Shown: positions 32,651 to 32,805 of the stretch, in pieces | Layout of the letters: every line of letters begins with the position of its first letter | Position numbering within the stretch: the first letter of the stretch is position 1 | DNA from: Chloroflexota bacterium | Lineage (GTDB): Bacteria > Chloroflexota > Limnocylindria > QHBO01 | NCBI GenBank assembly: GCA_025937875.1 | Contig: JAICQM010000005.1 | Coordinates: 1-32,805, forward strand | DNA length: 32,805 nt | Direction of reading: 5' to 3' | Notes under the pieces: model-generated | Told to the model about the DNA's origin: nothing | The model's database searches: none | The model's input: the letters and a program-made list of their open reading frames with translations, nothing else | Translations under genes and position numbers: made by a program

Positions 32651-32805
32651 GTGACGTCTTTGCGCAAAGACGGCGGCGCACAGCCACCGTTCCGACGGGT
32701 CCTCGTCGCCAACCGCGGCGAGATCGCCGTCCGCGTCATCCGCGCCTGCCGAGAGCTCGGCATCTCGCCGATCGCCGTGCATTCCGACGCCGACGCCAGT
32801 GCACC
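32651..32805 (+). CDS. Biotin carboxylase, 3'-truncated by window edge
   Basis: The reading frame runs off the window, so it is absent from the ORF track. [38 protein letters not shown] is the standard N-terminus of a biotin carboxylase (AccC or the alpha subunit of acyl-CoA carboxylase), which carboxylates biotin using ATP and bicarbonate. The start is GTG 32651, 4 bp after the beta-subunit stop; TTG 32660 is also in frame. The first codons overlap the palindrome at 32656-32671, so the protein begins with an unusual [12 protein letters not shown] leader. Whether a biotin carrier domain is fused at the C-terminus cannot be seen. Confidence 0.93.
   Translation, partial: MTSLRKDGGAQPPFRRVLVANRGEIAVRVIRACRELGISPIAVHSDADASA
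32656..32671. promoter_or_regulatory. Candidate non-canonical parS (start of biotin carboxylase)
   Basis: GTCTTTGCGCAAAGAC is a perfect 16-bp palindrome, extending to 18 bp with the flanking C and G. It is the cleanest of three copies within 3.2 kb around parAB. Confidence 0.6.

Noticed and set aside
1-32805. CRISPR array or cas genes
   Set aside because: No regularly spaced identical repeats of 20-40 bp with unique spacers and no Cas-like proteins were seen.

Overview
This is a very GC-rich bacterial chromosome segment. It carries housekeeping genes on both strands: cell-wall precursor synthesis, DNA repair, a tRNA synthetase, primase, the primary sigma factor, chromosome partition and acyl-CoA carboxylase. 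The gene content points to a Chloroflexota lineage, possibly the Limnocylindria/Ellin6529 group. The cues are a dimeric (alpha2) GlyRS, a dnaG-rpoD pair, PadR-HAAS and sigma/anti-sigma pairs, an actinobacterial-type small oxidase-subunit-like protein, and many GTG/TTG starts. The placement is inference from gene content; no marker phylogeny was run.

Layout. 1-3.1 kb: the end of glmU, a CNNM/CorC-type membrane protein, then a short non-coding stretch with iterated TGCGCCCC motifs. 3.1-8.4 kb: an NAD(P)-binding epimerase-like gene and a polyprenyl diphosphate synthase (minus), divergent from recO and a VOC-fold gene, followed by glyS and a TPR gene. 8.4-15.1 kb: CorA transporter and pyruvate phosphate dikinase (plus), facing a minus-strand block with a HAAS membrane protein, PadR regulator, putative anti-sigma factor and degenerate sigma factor. 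15.2-20.3 kb: dnaG-rpoD, a nitroreductase, a small acetyltransferase and tRNA-Asn.

20.2-26.2 kb: a probable tRNA-nested island. The intact tRNA-Asn(GTT) at its left end is matched by a decayed copy of the tRNA's 3' half at its right end. Between them lie only two genes: a 1702-residue protein (SARP DNA-binding/BTAD region, pseudokinase, STAND NTPase, one membrane segment, WD40 propeller) and a small secreted protein preceded by a SARP-like 11-bp-period direct repeat. No integrase is visible.

26.3-29.0 kb: an adenylate cyclase, a small membrane protein resembling oxidase subunit IV, and two unrecognised conserved-looking genes. 29.0-32.8 kb: parB-parA, a regulatory gap, tRNA(CAT), an acyl-CoA carboxylase beta subunit and the start of a biotin carboxylase.

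The two most interesting signals are these. (1) Three copies of a 16-bp palindrome, GTCTTTGYGCAAAGAC (one with a single mismatch), lie inside parB, upstream of parA and at the start of the biotin carboxylase gene. They look like non-canonical parS centromere sites, and the ParB differs from canonical ParB at all four residues known to set parS/NBS specificity. (2) The tRNA-Asn island carries a membrane-tethered SARP-pseudokinase-STAND-WD40 regulator next to a secreted protein.
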